From assembly GCF_000568255.1 (NCBI RefSeq), contig NZ_KK037166.1:7065171-7129170 (forward strand): 64,000 nt of DNA, read 5' to 3'. Source of the stretch: Kutzneria sp. 744 (GTDB lineage: Bacteria > Actinomycetota > Actinomycetes > Mycobacteriales > Pseudonocardiaceae). Positions 1-8,874 of the stretch are shown one piece after another. Each line of letters opens with the position of its first letter. Positions within the stretch are counted from its first letter, which is position 1. The position numbers and the translations under genes were made by a program. The notes under the pieces are model-generated. The model searched no databases and had not been told where the DNA came from. It saw only the letters and a program-made list of their open reading frames with translations.

Positions 1-122
1 AGATTGTCGCCGGTCAGGAAGTTGGGGGTGATCACGACGTTGATGACGACCAGGACCAGCAGCGCCAGGTAGACGCCGTAGTCCCGGATGGCGGTTCTTC
101 TGAGCAGGGGGCTAATGGTCAT
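1..122 (-). CDS. ABC transporter permease, N-terminal fragment (sugar importer)
   Basis: Only the first 40 or so codons are inside the window; the gene runs off the left edge. The ATG overlaps the last codons of the ATP-binding gene, so the two are translationally coupled. The visible residues start MTISPLLRRTAIRDYG and then enter a hydrophobic membrane segment (VYLALLVLVVINVVI) followed by TPNFLTGDN, which is typical of the start of RbsC/YtfT-type permeases. Role by context: membrane channel of the importer whose ATPase and binding protein follow on the same strand. Confidence 0.8.
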   Translation of the reverse strand, partial: MTISPLLRRTAIRDYGVYLALLVLVVINVVITPNFLTGDN

Positions 123-1599
123 CGGCGATCACCGCCATCACGCCGTCCACCGTGACCTGGTCGCCGGTCAGCTCGGCCACCGACGCCCCTTCCCGCAGCA
201 CGATCACCCGGTCCGCGCCCTCCACCAGCTCCTCCAGGTCGCTGGACACCATCACGATGCCCAGGCCCTGCCCGGCCAGCTCGTCCACCAGCGCCTGCAC
301 CTCGGCCTTCGCGCCGACGTCGATGCCCCGCGTCGGCTCGTCCAGCAGCAACACCTTGGGGCTCATGGCCAACCAGCGGGCCAGCATCACCTTCTGCTGG
401 TTGCCGCCGGACAGCTCGCCCACCTTCTGCTCGGGGCTGGCGGCCTTGATCCGCAGCCGCCGCATGAACGTGTCGACGATCTCGCGCTGCTTTCGTTTGG
501 ACACAATGCCGGCCACCGACAGCCGGGGCAGCGCGGCCAGCACGATGTTCTCCCGCACGGACAGCGTGGGGATGATGCCCTCGGCCTTGCGGTCCTCCGG
601 CACCAGCACCAGGCCGGCCCGGATGGCCGCCGGTGTCGAGCCCGCGCGGATCTTCTTGCCGGCCACCTCGATCTCGCCGGAGTCCAGCGGTTGCAGCCCG
701 ACCAGGGCCTTCATCGTCTCGGTGCGGCCGGAGCCCAGCAGGCCGCCCAGGCCGACGACCTCGCCGGGATGCACGGTCAGGTCCACCCCGTCGAGCACGG
801 TCCGGCGGCGCAAATCCTTGCCGCTCAACACCGTCGCCTCGCGGCTGTCGTGCTCGCCGGCGAACACCGTGCGCTCCCCGGACAGCTCGCGGCCGAGCAT
901 GGTGGCCACCAGCTCCAGCCGGCCGATCTCGGCCAGCGGTCCACTGTGGACAACGCGGCCGTCACGCAGAACAGTGACGGTGTCGCAGATCTGGTACAGC
1001 TCTTCCAGGCGGTGGCTGACGTAGAGCACGGCCACGTCGCGCTCGTGCAGCCGCCGGATCACGTCGAAAAGGGTTTCCACCTCACGGGGTTCGAGCGACG
1101 AGCTGGGCTCGTCCATGATCACGACCTTGGCCCTGGCCCGTACCGCCCGGGCCACCGCGATCATCTGCTGCACGCCCAGGCCCAGCGTGCGCAGCGCCCG
1201 CCGGGGATCCACGCTGATGCCCAGCTCCGACAGCAGCTGCCTGGCCTGCGCCTGCATGCCCGGGAAGTCGATGAGCCCCACCCGGTTGCGCGGCTCGTGG
1301 CCCAGGAACAGGTTCTGCGCCACCGACATCGACGGCACCAGGTTGACCTCCTGGTACACCGTGCTGATGCCGGCCGCCTGCGCGTCCAGCGGACGCCCGA
1401 ACGCCACCGGCTCGCCGTCCAGCAGCAGCTCGCCGGCATCGGGCTGGTAGACGCCGGTGAGCACCTTGATCAGGGTCGACTTGCCGGCGCCGTTCTCGCC
1501 GACCAGGGTGTGCACCTGGCCGGGGCGCAGCTCGAAATCCACCTCCCGCAGCGCCTGCACGCCCGCGAAGTGCTTGCTCACCCCGACTGCCTGCAGCAA
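112..1599 (-). CDS. sugar ABC transporter ATP-binding protein (RbsA/YtfR type, two ATPase domains)
   Basis: A 495-residue tandem ABC ATPase that powers uptake of a monosaccharide. The first domain has Walker A GENGAGKST and Walker B VVIMDEPSSS with a weakened signature (LGLGVQQ); the second has the good signature LSGGNQQK and Walker B VLLLDEPTRGID, the asymmetry usual in this family. A longer reading frame extends upstream through the hairpin element at 1647-1797, but the protein similarity begins at LLQAVGVSKHF. I therefore chose the TTG at 1599, which has AGGGAGG five to six bases before it. It lies between the binding-protein gene and the permease in one operon. Confidence 0.88.
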   Translation of the reverse strand: MLQAVGVSKHFAGVQALREVDFELRPGQVHTLVGENGAGKSTLIKVLTGVYQPDAGELLLDGEPVAFGRPLDAQAAGISTVYQEVNLVPSMSVAQNLFLGHEPRNRVGLIDFPGMQAQARQLLSELGISVDPRRALRTLGLGVQQMIAVARAVRARAKVVIMDEPSSSLEPREVETLFDVIRRLHERDVAVLYVSHRLEELYQICDTVTVLRDGRVVHSGPLAEIGRLELVATMLGRELSGERTVFAGEHDSREATVLSGKDLRRRTVLDGVDLTVHPGEVVGLGGLLGSGRTETMKALVGLQPLDSGEIEVAGKKIRAGSTPAAIRAGLVLVPEDRKAEGIIPTLSVRENIVLAALPRLSVAGIVSKRKQREIVDTFMRRLRIKAASPEQKVGELSGGNQQKVMLARWLAMSPKVLLLDEPTRGIDVGAKAEVQALVDELAGQGLGIVMVSSDLEELVEGADRVIVLREGASVAELTGDQVTVDGVMAVIADDH

Positions 1600-1646
1600 T
1601 CGGACCTCCCTGTAGTAGCCACTGAACGACCGCCAACCCCCAGAGT

Positions 1647-1797
1647 GCGAGGCCGCGCCGGTGCCTGGACCGTCGCCGCATTTCGATCGCCCGCCACCCG
1701 ACGCGCGCACTGCGTGAGCTGACGCGGGCGATCGAAATGCGGCCAGGGAAGGCACCGGTCACGAGCGGTCGAGCCGCGACGCCGAAGGCGGCGCCAT
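1647..1797. repeat. long-hairpin intergenic element, copy 1
   Basis: Two perfect 20-base arms, GCCGCATTTCGATCGCCCGC at 1675-1694 and its reverse complement at 1724-1743, enclose a 29-base loop. Outside them a second pair, GCCGGTGCC (1657-1665) and GGCACCGG (1751-1758), extends the fold. It ends in a 27-base tail (1771-1797, beginning GAGCCGCGACGCCGAAGG) that recurs exactly at 14219-14245. The element fills the space between the binding-protein stop and the ATPase start, a place where an RNA hairpin could protect the binding-protein mRNA and lower ATPase expression. That role is inferred. Confidence 0.75.
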
Positions 1798-2859
1798 TCA
1801 ATACGCGTTGCCGACCTGGGCGGCGGCGTTGGAGCTGTCGTACTCCTTGTCCTGGATGGTGATCGTCTGCGGGATGGCCTTGCCGTCGAGGAAGTCCTTC
1901 AGCGTGGACAGGGCCAGCGGGCCGAACCGCGGGTTGGACTCCACGTCCCCGTTGATCGTGCCGCTGACGATGTCCTGCACCACGTTCTTGGTGCCGTCCA
2001 CCGAGAACACCTTGATGTCGGTGCCGGCCTTCTTGCCGGCGCCGTTGATCGCGGTCACCGCGCCCAGGGCCATCTCGTCGTTCTCGGCGTAGATCGCGGT
2101 GATCTCCGGGTGGGCCTGCAGCAGCTGCTCGGTCACCGACTGGCCCTTCTCCCGGGTGAAGTCGCCGGTCTGCTGGGCGACGACCTGCACGTTCGGGGCG
2201 TTGGCCTTGAGGTAGTCGGTGAAGCCGCTGGTGCGGTCCGTGGTCACGTTGTTGCCGGTGGCGCCGAGCAGGATCGCCACCTTGGCCGTGCCGTTGGTGG
2301 CCTTCACCAGCTGGGTCGCGGCCCGCTTGCCCTGGGTCACGAAGTCCGAGCCGATGAACGTGAGGTAGTCCTTGCAGGCCGTGGCCGAGGACAGCTTGCG
2401 GTCGATGGTCACCACCGGCACGTGCTTGTCCCGGGCCGCCTGCAGCGCCGGCTCCAGCCCCTCCGAGTTCAGCGGGGCCACGATGAGCAGGTTCGCGCCC
2501 TGCGCCAGCAGGCCCTGGATGTCGGAGATCTGCTGGCTCAGGTTGGAGTTGGCGTTGCGCTTGAGCAGCTGCACGCCCTGCTTCTGGGCCTCGTCGGTGA
2601 TCGACTGGGTCTCGGTGATCCGGAACGGGTTGGCCTCGGCCTCGGACTGCGAGAAGCCCACGATCGCCTTGCTGAAGTCCACCTTGGTCGCGCCGTAGGC
2701 GTCGATCGTGCAGGTGGGTCCGGCCGCGTTGGACGCGGTCTGCTGCCCGCCGCCGGATGTGCTCCCCGGCCCGCCGCTACCGCTGCCCTCCGGGTTGGCA
2801 CACCCGCTGACCACCAGCAACGCGGCTACCGCGACGGCCGCCCCAAGGGAAGACTTCAT
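1798..2859 (-). CDS. sugar-binding lipoprotein of ABC importer (YtfQ-like)
   Basis: A 353-residue extracytoplasmic solute-binding protein. The start at 2859 gives MKSSLGAAVAVAALLVVSGC, a signal peptide with a lipobox ending in Cys, so it should be a membrane-anchored lipoprotein. After a Gly/Ser-rich linker the mature protein reads AIVGFSQSEAEANPFR, characteristic of YtfQ-type periplasmic binding proteins, and continues with the two-lobe peripla_BP_4 fold (NGTAKVAILLGATGNN, AIYAENDEMALGAV). The ligand is not determinable; furanose-form galactose is the substrate of the E. coli relative. The upstream region contains GGAAAACTTCGTTTCG (2898-2913), an imperfect palindrome that could be an operator. 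Confidence 0.88.
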   Translation of the reverse strand: MKSSLGAAVAVAALLVVSGCANPEGSGSGGPGSTSGGGQQTASNAAGPTCTIDAYGATKVDFSKAIVGFSQSEAEANPFRITETQSITDEAQKQGVQLLKRNANSNLSQQISDIQGLLAQGANLLIVAPLNSEGLEPALQAARDKHVPVVTIDRKLSSATACKDYLTFIGSDFVTQGKRAATQLVKATNGTAKVAILLGATGNNVTTDRTSGFTDYLKANAPNVQVVAQQTGDFTREKGQSVTEQLLQAHPEITAIYAENDEMALGAVTAINGAGKKAGTDIKVFSVDGTKNVVQDIVSGTINGDVESNPRFGPLALSTLKDFLDGKAIPQTITIQDKEYDSSNAAAQVGNAY

Positions 2860-2942
2860 CGTCAACACCCTCCTACCCGCTTCGCACCAAACTAACGGAA
2901 AACTTCGTTTCGCTGTCAAGCGGTCACGCAATGTTTGTCCGA

Positions 2943-3508
2943 TCAGGTGTCCGACCGGTACAGCTGATCGATCTCCGCCGGTGACAGCGCCCGGTCGTAC
3001 ACGTGCACGGAGTCCAGCGAGCCGTGCCAGAAATCCACCTGCGCCTTGTTGTAGAGGGCGCGCCCGAGCACCGTGTGCCCGGCGGCGGCGCGGCCCGGAC
3101 AGTACGGCGCGGTGCCCGCGGCCTGGCCGTTCACGTACAGCCTGATCTGCGAGTGCACCGAGTCGTACTCGCCGACCAGGTGGTACCAGACCCCGGTCTG
3201 CGGGATCGGCCCCACCGCCCGCACCGTCGGCGTGCTGAAGGCGAACCGGTTGTCCTGGGCCGAGTACTGGAGGAAGAACTCGCTCACGCCGTCGGAGCGG
3301 TCCTGGCTGACCGCCGTCGCGAACCGGCCGAGCTGGTCCAGCCGCACCCAGGCCGCCACCGAGTAGTCCGTGGTCGTGTCCAGAATGGACGCATTGGTGT
3401 CGGCCCACTGGTTGACGCCGTTGAACTCCAGCGCCTGCCCGCTGTGGCCGGGTGTCCACAACGGACCGTTCTGCAGCGCGACCGAGTGGCCGTGGCCCGA
3501 GGTGTATT
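2943..3508 (-). pseudogene. LamG/concanavalin A-like domain protein, 5' end missing
   Basis: The C-terminal 188 or so residues of a LamG-like jellyroll carbohydrate-binding domain: SGHGHSVALQNGPLWTPGHSGQALEFNG, then WVRLDQLGRF, VWYHLVGEYD and VHVYDRALSPAEIDQLY, all family landmarks. Identity ends abruptly near 3508, just before the first beta strand, where the sequence switches to near-even base composition. Codons upstream of that point (back to 3671) look random and contain no signal peptide, so the true N-terminus, probably with a catalytic or second domain, is lost. Neighbouring ABC importer and GH2 genes suggest a polysaccharide-use locus. (The quoted stretch from SGHGH onward runs across roughly residues 1-28 of the retained part.). 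Confidence 0.75.
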
Positions 3509-3975
3509 CACTCCGTGGGTCTCCTTTAGGGCTCTTGGCCGTCGTTAGCGCTTCCGCACATCCTGACCACTTACCACCCCTTGAAAAACATTGACAATCA
3601 CCGTTTGAGCGGGCTTGAACCGGCTCTTGTCCCGATAACTGATGGGGCGCGTGAGTGTCACGAGCTCCCATTCATCTAGTGCAGCGCCGGAGAAAACCCC
3701 GTTAAGGACAGTTGATTGCTCTGAGGGTGCCCGACTAGCCATGTGCGAACACCTCGTACAGAAGTGCGCCGACACCAATTTCTGTAAGCAATACAAATTC
3801 ACGTTAGCACTACTGAGTGCTGGTAAATTCGACGAGTACTTTGCAGCATTGTGCGACGAGTTTTGAATACCGGTTATGCTAAACATTGGAGAATGTTGCC
3901 GCGGTAGTCAGTAACCAGAGTGCCTACCTTGACCTTTGCCTCCGTGAGGCAGTATCACGGCAACGAGCGTTACTC
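3509..3975. other. compositionally anomalous non-coding stretch A
   Basis: About 467 bases with near-even base composition inside a roughly 70 percent GC neighbourhood. It has stops in all frames, no ribosome sites, no inverted repeats and no recognisable protein similarity. Its left edge cuts the LamG gene; its right edge lies next to the GH2 stop codon. Nothing marks it as a mobile element. It resembles random filler, for example bases substituted for an assembly gap. Confidence 0.7.
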
Positions 3976-3977
3976 CT

Positions 3978-5813
3978 TCACTGCGGCGGGGGCGGCGGCT
4001 GCGTGGCCTGCCCGGAGGCGGCGATCACGGCCCGGTTGACCGCCCGGACCTGGGCCAGGTCGGGCTTGAGCACCTTGCGGTCGTAGGTGAACAGGCCGTT
4101 GACCTCGTTCTCCACGTCGGTGGCCTGGGTGTAGATGGCCGCCGACAGCCCGCACTTGACCTCGCAGTCCTTGACCTGGTTGAGGATCTGCACATAACGG
4201 CTGGTCAGCGTGGCCTTGTCCGGTTCCATCTCGTAGCTGCCGCCCTTGCCCGGCTGCCACTCGTGGCCGGGCTCGATCAGGCCGAGGCCGCCGAACTCGC
4301 CGTCCACCGCGGCCCGCGTGTCGGTCGGTACGGGGCTGCCGGGGCCGACGTAGGCGTGGTTGTCGTAGACGTCGCCGTTGCCGCCGTCGAACGAGTAGCA
4401 GCAGTTCAGGCCGCTGTTGTTGTTGACGAGGCGGCTCGGGTCCCAGGCCTTGACCTGGTCGGCGATGGCCGCCGGGGAGAACTCGCCCCAGCCCTCGTTG
4501 AACGGCACCCACTCCACGATCGACGGGTGGCTCAGGTGCTGGGTGATCATGCTGTGCAGCTCGACGGTGAACTGCTGCTGGGCCTCGGGCGTCGGGCGCG
4601 GCGTGCTGGGCACCGTCGGCCCGAAGTCGGCGTTCATCGACGGCATGTCCTGCCACACCATCAGGCCCAGCTTGTCGGCCCAGTAGTACCAGCGGTCCGG
4701 CTCCACCTTGATGTGCTTGCGGACCGTGTTGAAGCCCAACGACTTCTGCTCGGCCAGGTCGAAGCGCAGCGCGGAATCCGTTGGGGCGGTGTAGATCCCG
4801 TCCGGCCAGAAGCCCTGGTCCAGCGTGCCCAGGCTGAACGTGAACTGGCCGTTGAGCAGCGTGCGCAGCTTGCCGTCGGGGCCCTTGCCGATGGACACCG
4901 AGCGCATGCCGAAGTAGCTGGTCACGCGGTCGCCGCCGACGCGGACGGACAGGTCGTAGAGGAACGGGTCGTCCGGGCTCCACAGGTGCGGGCGCTTGAT
5001 CGGGATGGTCAGCTGCGTGTCGGCCGTGCCGGTGGCGCGGGCCACGGTTCGGCCGTGATCACTGGCCTCGACCTGGACCGGCTGCCCCGGCGTGCCGGCG
5101 GTGTGCACGGTCAGCTTCAGCGAGTTCGTGGCCAGATCCGGCACGGCGTCCAGCGCGGTGACGTGGGTCGTCGGCACGGGCTCCATCCACACCGACTGCC
5201 AGATACCGGAGCTCGGCGTGTACACGATGCTGTTGACCGGATTCACCCGCTGCTTGCCGATCGGCTGGCCGCCGGCCTCGGTGGGATCCACCACGCCGAC
5301 CACGAGCTCCTGGTCGCCGTGCCGGTTCAGCGCATCCGTCACATCCACGCTGAACGCGTCGTAGCCGCCCTTGTGCGTGGCCAGCTCGTGGCCGTTGACC
5401 GAGACCGTGGCCTGGTAGTCGACGGCGCCGAAGTTGAGCACCACGCGCTGTCCGCGCCAGGCCTGCGGCACGGTGAAGGTGCGCCGGTACCACATGGTGC
5501 TTTCGTGTCGCATGATGCCGGAGAGGGCGGATTCCACCGGGTACGGCACGAGAATCCGTTCCGGCAGGGAATGTCCGTCCGGCGGTGTGGTCCCGAACTG
5601 CCAGACCCCGTTGAGGCTGCGCCAGTCGTGGCGGACCAGCTGCGGCCGCGGGTACTCCGGCAGCGCGTTGTCCGGGCCGACCTGGTTGGTCCACGGCGTC
5701 GACAGCGGCGGCGACTTCCGGTGCCAGCCGCCGTCCGGCGCGGCCGCGGCCGGCAGGGTGAAGACCGACAAAGCGGCCAGCAGGACGACGAACACACTAG
5801 CGAATCTGCGCAT
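3978..5813 (-). CDS. secreted glycoside hydrolase family 2 enzyme (beta-galactosidase/glucuronidase type)
   Basis: A 611-residue exported GH2 enzyme. The ATG at 5813, preceded by AAGGAG, gives a signal peptide (MRRFASVFVVLLAALSVFTL then PAAAAP). The N-terminal sugar-binding sandwich carries PVESALSGI and MWYRRTFTVP, then an immunoglobulin-like domain, then the TIM barrel. The acid/base Glu is in FNEGWGE near residue 438 and the nucleophile Glu in GEFGGLG near residue 504. It ends with a Pro-rich tail just before anomalous stretch A. Exact substrate cannot be told from sequence; beta-galactoside or beta-glucuronide cleavage outside the cell is likely, feeding the nearby sugar importer. Confidence 0.88.
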   Translation of the reverse strand: MRRFASVFVVLLAALSVFTLPAAAAPDGGWHRKSPPLSTPWTNQVGPDNALPEYPRPQLVRHDWRSLNGVWQFGTTPPDGHSLPERILVPYPVESALSGIMRHESTMWYRRTFTVPQAWRGQRVVLNFGAVDYQATVSVNGHELATHKGGYDAFSVDVTDALNRHGDQELVVGVVDPTEAGGQPIGKQRVNPVNSIVYTPSSGIWQSVWMEPVPTTHVTALDAVPDLATNSLKLTVHTAGTPGQPVQVEASDHGRTVARATGTADTQLTIPIKRPHLWSPDDPFLYDLSVRVGGDRVTSYFGMRSVSIGKGPDGKLRTLLNGQFTFSLGTLDQGFWPDGIYTAPTDSALRFDLAEQKSLGFNTVRKHIKVEPDRWYYWADKLGLMVWQDMPSMNADFGPTVPSTPRPTPEAQQQFTVELHSMITQHLSHPSIVEWVPFNEGWGEFSPAAIADQVKAWDPSRLVNNNSGLNCCYSFDGGNGDVYDNHAYVGPGSPVPTDTRAAVDGEFGGLGLIEPGHEWQPGKGGSYEMEPDKATLTSRYVQILNQVKDCEVKCGLSAAIYTQATDVENEVNGLFTYDRKVLKPDLAQVRAVNRAVIAASGQATQPPPPPQ

Positions 5814-6067
5814 CGGCACTCCTTAGACGCGGGTGCTGGGTGCGCGTTCCCGGGTGGGACCAGCCGTCGTCACGCAGGATGCTAAGGCCGGCACGCTAGG
5901 TCATCAACCGCCGTTCGTGCCCCCTGGTGTCCGGTCGCGTCGGCGAACTGGGCTACGGTACGGCCGGAAAATCGCTGGGCTGGGGAGTTCCGGCATCGAC
6001 AAATCCCGCGTGACTACCTGCTGTGGGCACGCGGGTGGACGCTGAGATCGCCGGGAGGTGGACGCCT

Positions 6068-7933
6068 GTGGACAGCAATTTCGGGAGCCAGCCGCCCCGA
6101 CGCCCCGGACCTCCGGCGGGCGCGGGTGGACGCCCGCAACCGCCGCGCCAGCCCGGCGGCCGGCCGCAGCCCCCGCAGCCTCCGCGTGCGGCGGGGCAGC
6201 AGCCGCCGGCCCGCAAGCCGGCACCGCCGAGTGCTGCTCAGAAGCCGCCGGCCCCGCAGGCCTCGCCCCCGAAGCCGCCGGCCCAGAAGTCTCCCGGCCG
6301 GAATGCCCAGGTGCCGAAGGCTTCCGCTCAGCAGCCGGCCGGTCCGAAGGCCGCCGCTCAGAAGCCCCCGGCCGCCAAGCCGCAGCCGAAGTCGGCCCCG
6401 GCCAAGTCCGCTGCCGAGAAGCCGCTCGCTCGTAAGCAAGCCCCGTCGCGCCCCACGCTGGGCGGGGGCACCGTGGCCAAGCGGGCCGGCCTGGTCACGC
6501 TCGCCGTCGTGTCCACGGTGGTGTTATTGGTCACCGGCTACGGCTACGCGACCCTGGACAGCCTCACCTCCGGCCTGGCCACCGACAACGTGATCAAGGC
6601 CGAGAAGCCGGCCGACGGCGCCATCGACGTGCTGCTGGTCGGCCTGGACAGCCGGACCGACGCGCACGGCAACCCGCTGGACCCCAAGCTGCTGGCCCAG
6701 CTCAACGCCGGCGGCGACGACGGCGAGCTGAACACCGACACGCTGATCCTGGTGCACATCCCCAACGACACCAGCAAGCCGGCCGCGCTGCTGTCCATCC
6801 CGCGCGACTCCTACGTCGACATCCCCGGCGGCTACGGCAAGCACAAGATCAACTCGGCCTACGCCCGCGCCATGAACGACGAGGCCTCCGACCTGCGCAA
6901 CAAGGGCGTGACCGACACCAAGCAGATCGCCCAGCAGTCCCAGTCGGCCGGGCGCAAGGAGCTGATCGCCACCATCGAGCAGCTCACCGGGGCCAGCATC
7001 GACCACTACGCCGAGATCAACCTGTTCGGCTTCAGCGAGATCACCCAGGCCATCGGCGGCGTCAAGGTGTGCCTCAAGGCGGCCACCAAGGACAGCTTCT
7101 CCGGCGCCGACTTCCCGGCCGGCGTGCAGACCGTCTCCGGCGTCAACGCGCTGAAGTTCGTGCGCCAGCGCCACGAGCTGCCCAACGGCGACCTGGACCG
7201 GATCAAGCGCCAGCAGGTGTTCATGGCCGGCCTGGCCAGCACCGTGCTGTCCGGCGGCACGCTGACCAACCCCGGCAAGCTGGCCGGCCTGATCAACGCC
7301 ATCAAGAACGCCGTGGTGCTGGACCAGGGCTGGGACCTGCTCGGTTTCGCCACCCAGCTCAAGGGCATGACCGGCGGTGGCCTGCACTTCCAGACCATTC
7401 CCACCGGACGGCCCGACCTGCCCACCCCCAACGACGGCCAGGCCGTCGAGGTGACGCCGTCGGAGGTCAAGGCCTTCGTGCAGCAGCTGACCGGGACCAA
7501 GCCCACCGGCTCCGCCGGCGCCCCGACCAGCGGCTCCACCACGGGCAACGGCATCACCGTCGAGGTGCGCAACGCCAACGGCACCCCCGGCCTGGCCGAC
7601 GCCGTGATGTCGGCGCTGGTGGCCAAGGGCTTCACCCAGGGCGACACCGGCAACGCCACCAAGCGGTCCAAGTCGGTCATCCGGTACCCCAAGGGCGGCG
7701 CCGCCGATGCTGAGAAGGTGTCCGCGGCGCTGGGCGGTGGCTACGACACCGAGCAGGACGACGCCGACGGCATCGAGCCCGGCCACGTGCGGCTCTTCGT
7801 GTCCACGGCCTACGACGGCCCCGGCGCCCAGGGCTTCACCGGCCCCCACGCCTACGCCCTCGCCCCGACGACCACCCCCGCCGCGCCGGCCAGTGACACG
7901 ATCACGGCAGATGGCGTGACCTGCGTGAATTAA
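6068..7933 (+). CDS. LytR-CpsA-Psr (LCP) family cell-wall polymer transferase
   Basis: A 621-residue enzyme that links polyprenyl-phosphate-borne glycopolymers (arabinogalactan or teichoic-acid type) to peptidoglycan. The GTG at 6068 follows GGGAGG by ten bases. About 130 Pro/Ala/Lys-rich cytoplasmic residues lead to one membrane helix (TLAVVSTVVLLVTGYGYATL, near residue 143). The LCP domain follows with DVLLVGLDSRTD, NTDTLILVH, SIPRDSYV, INLFGFSEI and LKFVRQRHELPNGDLDR, all conserved. A LytR_C domain starts at about residue 494 (VEVRNANGTPGLADAV). The next gene converges on it. Confidence 0.92.
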   Translation: MDSNFGSQPPRRPGPPAGAGGRPQPPRQPGGRPQPPQPPRAAGQQPPARKPAPPSAAQKPPAPQASPPKPPAQKSPGRNAQVPKASAQQPAGPKAAAQKPPAAKPQPKSAPAKSAAEKPLARKQAPSRPTLGGGTVAKRAGLVTLAVVSTVVLLVTGYGYATLDSLTSGLATDNVIKAEKPADGAIDVLLVGLDSRTDAHGNPLDPKLLAQLNAGGDDGELNTDTLILVHIPNDTSKPAALLSIPRDSYVDIPGGYGKHKINSAYARAMNDEASDLRNKGVTDTKQIAQQSQSAGRKELIATIEQLTGASIDHYAEINLFGFSEITQAIGGVKVCLKAATKDSFSGADFPAGVQTVSGVNALKFVRQRHELPNGDLDRIKRQQVFMAGLASTVLSGGTLTNPGKLAGLINAIKNAVVLDQGWDLLGFATQLKGMTGGGLHFQTIPTGRPDLPTPNDGQAVEVTPSEVKAFVQQLTGTKPTGSAGAPTSGSTTGNGITVEVRNANGTPGLADAVMSALVAKGFTQGDTGNATKRSKSVIRYPKGGAADAEKVSAALGGGYDTEQDDADGIEPGHVRLFVSTAYDGPGAQGFTGPHAYALAPTTTPAAPASDTITADGVTCVN

Positions 7934-7980
7934 GCCGGTCCGCGCTTCCGGCCGGCCAGACCATCACCGTCATGAACTCA

Positions 7981-8325
7981 TCACCGGGCTTGGTGCTCGC
8001 CGCCGGTGTCGAAGTAGTTGTCCAGATACGCGTCCGGTTTGAGCTCGCTGTCCCGTAACAGCGAGAACACCTCGGTGCCCTGGGTGATCCGGTCCTCCGA
8101 GAGCGAGTAGGCCTGCGCGAAGTTCAGCTGCTCGAAGCGGTTGTCCCGGGCGTAGTCGCGGCCCTCGCGCTCGGCGAGCTCGATCGCCTGGGCGGCGGAT
8201 GCCGCGCGCCACAGGGTGATCCGCTCCTCGTACGGTCGGTGCTCGCGGTCGTTCCAGCGGAACACGCAGCGCACCCCGTACCAGCCGAGCCCGTCGTCGG
8301 TCACGGCGTCGATTATCCCCGTCAC
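7981..8325 (-). CDS. DUF4288-type small protein
   Basis: A 114-residue soluble protein with no signal peptide or membrane segment. It carries WYGVRCVFRW, then YEERITLWRAASAAQAIELAEREG, the pattern of DUF4288 proteins (short alpha/beta proteins with a W-x-G-V opening). The GTG start overlaps the stop of the PH-domain gene upstream by GTGA, so the two form a translationally coupled pair. Function unknown. Confidence 0.7.
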   Translation of the reverse strand: MTGIIDAVTDDGLGWYGVRCVFRWNDREHRPYEERITLWRAASAAQAIELAEREGRDYARDNRFEQLNFAQAYSLSEDRITQGTEVFSLLRDSELKPDAYLDNYFDTGGEHQAR

Positions 8326-8741
8326 TCGATCAGGTCCGCGCGAAGTTCCTCGCGCAGCGCCTCCAGTTGCCGGTAGGACCACAGGTCCCGGAACGCGGTG
8401 AGCCGGCGGCCGTCGGTGTCGAGCACGAAGTGCGTGCCGCGGCGGGCCATGGTGATCGCCCCGATCCGCTCCCGGTCGATCTTGCTGGTGGGGCCGATCA
8501 GCACGTGCACACGCAGCTGGCGGTCGTCCAGTTCGAGCCGGGTCCGGCGCAGGTAGGCCACCGGGATCAGGGCGAAGACGGCGACGATCAGCAGCCAGAT
8601 CACGATCTGGAGCGGGCCGAGCGTGGTGACCGTGGTGAGTCCGGCGATCAGGGTGGCCAGGGACAACAGTCCCATCAGGACGATCACGGACAACACACGC
8701 GGATTGGTCGGCGAGCAGTGGATCACCAGCGGATCGGGCAT
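8322..8741 (-). CDS. membrane protein with PH-like domain
   Basis: A 139-residue protein. Two adjacent membrane helices (VLSVIVLMGLLSLATLIAG and LQIVIWLLIVAVFALIPVA) are followed by a PH-like bPH module: RRTRLELDDRQLRVHVLIGP, KIDRERIGAITMA and LTAFRDLWSYRQLEALREEL. Start at the ATG at 8741. First gene of the pair with the DUF4288 protein, and divergent from the secreted hydrolase at 8875. Function unknown; such proteins sit in the cytoplasmic membrane with the PH domain inside. Confidence 0.7.
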   Translation of the reverse strand: MPDPLVIHCSPTNPRVLSVIVLMGLLSLATLIAGLTTVTTLGPLQIVIWLLIVAVFALIPVAYLRRTRLELDDRQLRVHVLIGPTSKIDRERIGAITMARRGTHFVLDTDGRRLTAFRDLWSYRQLEALREELRADLIE

Positions 8742-8874
8742 GACTGCACCCCAGCACGAAAAGGACCCGATCGGGGATAACGCTTTCGTAACGCGCGGCC
8801 CGTCGCGCTGGGGGCTCGGCCGGGGTTCGCGATCAACTCTGGCGTCGGTTGCGGGAAAGCGAGGGGACCTCACT

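Noticed and set aside
3642..3866. 74-codon plus-strand frame in stretch A
   Set aside because: No ribosome site, no third-position GC bias and no similarity; expected by chance in sequence of even composition.
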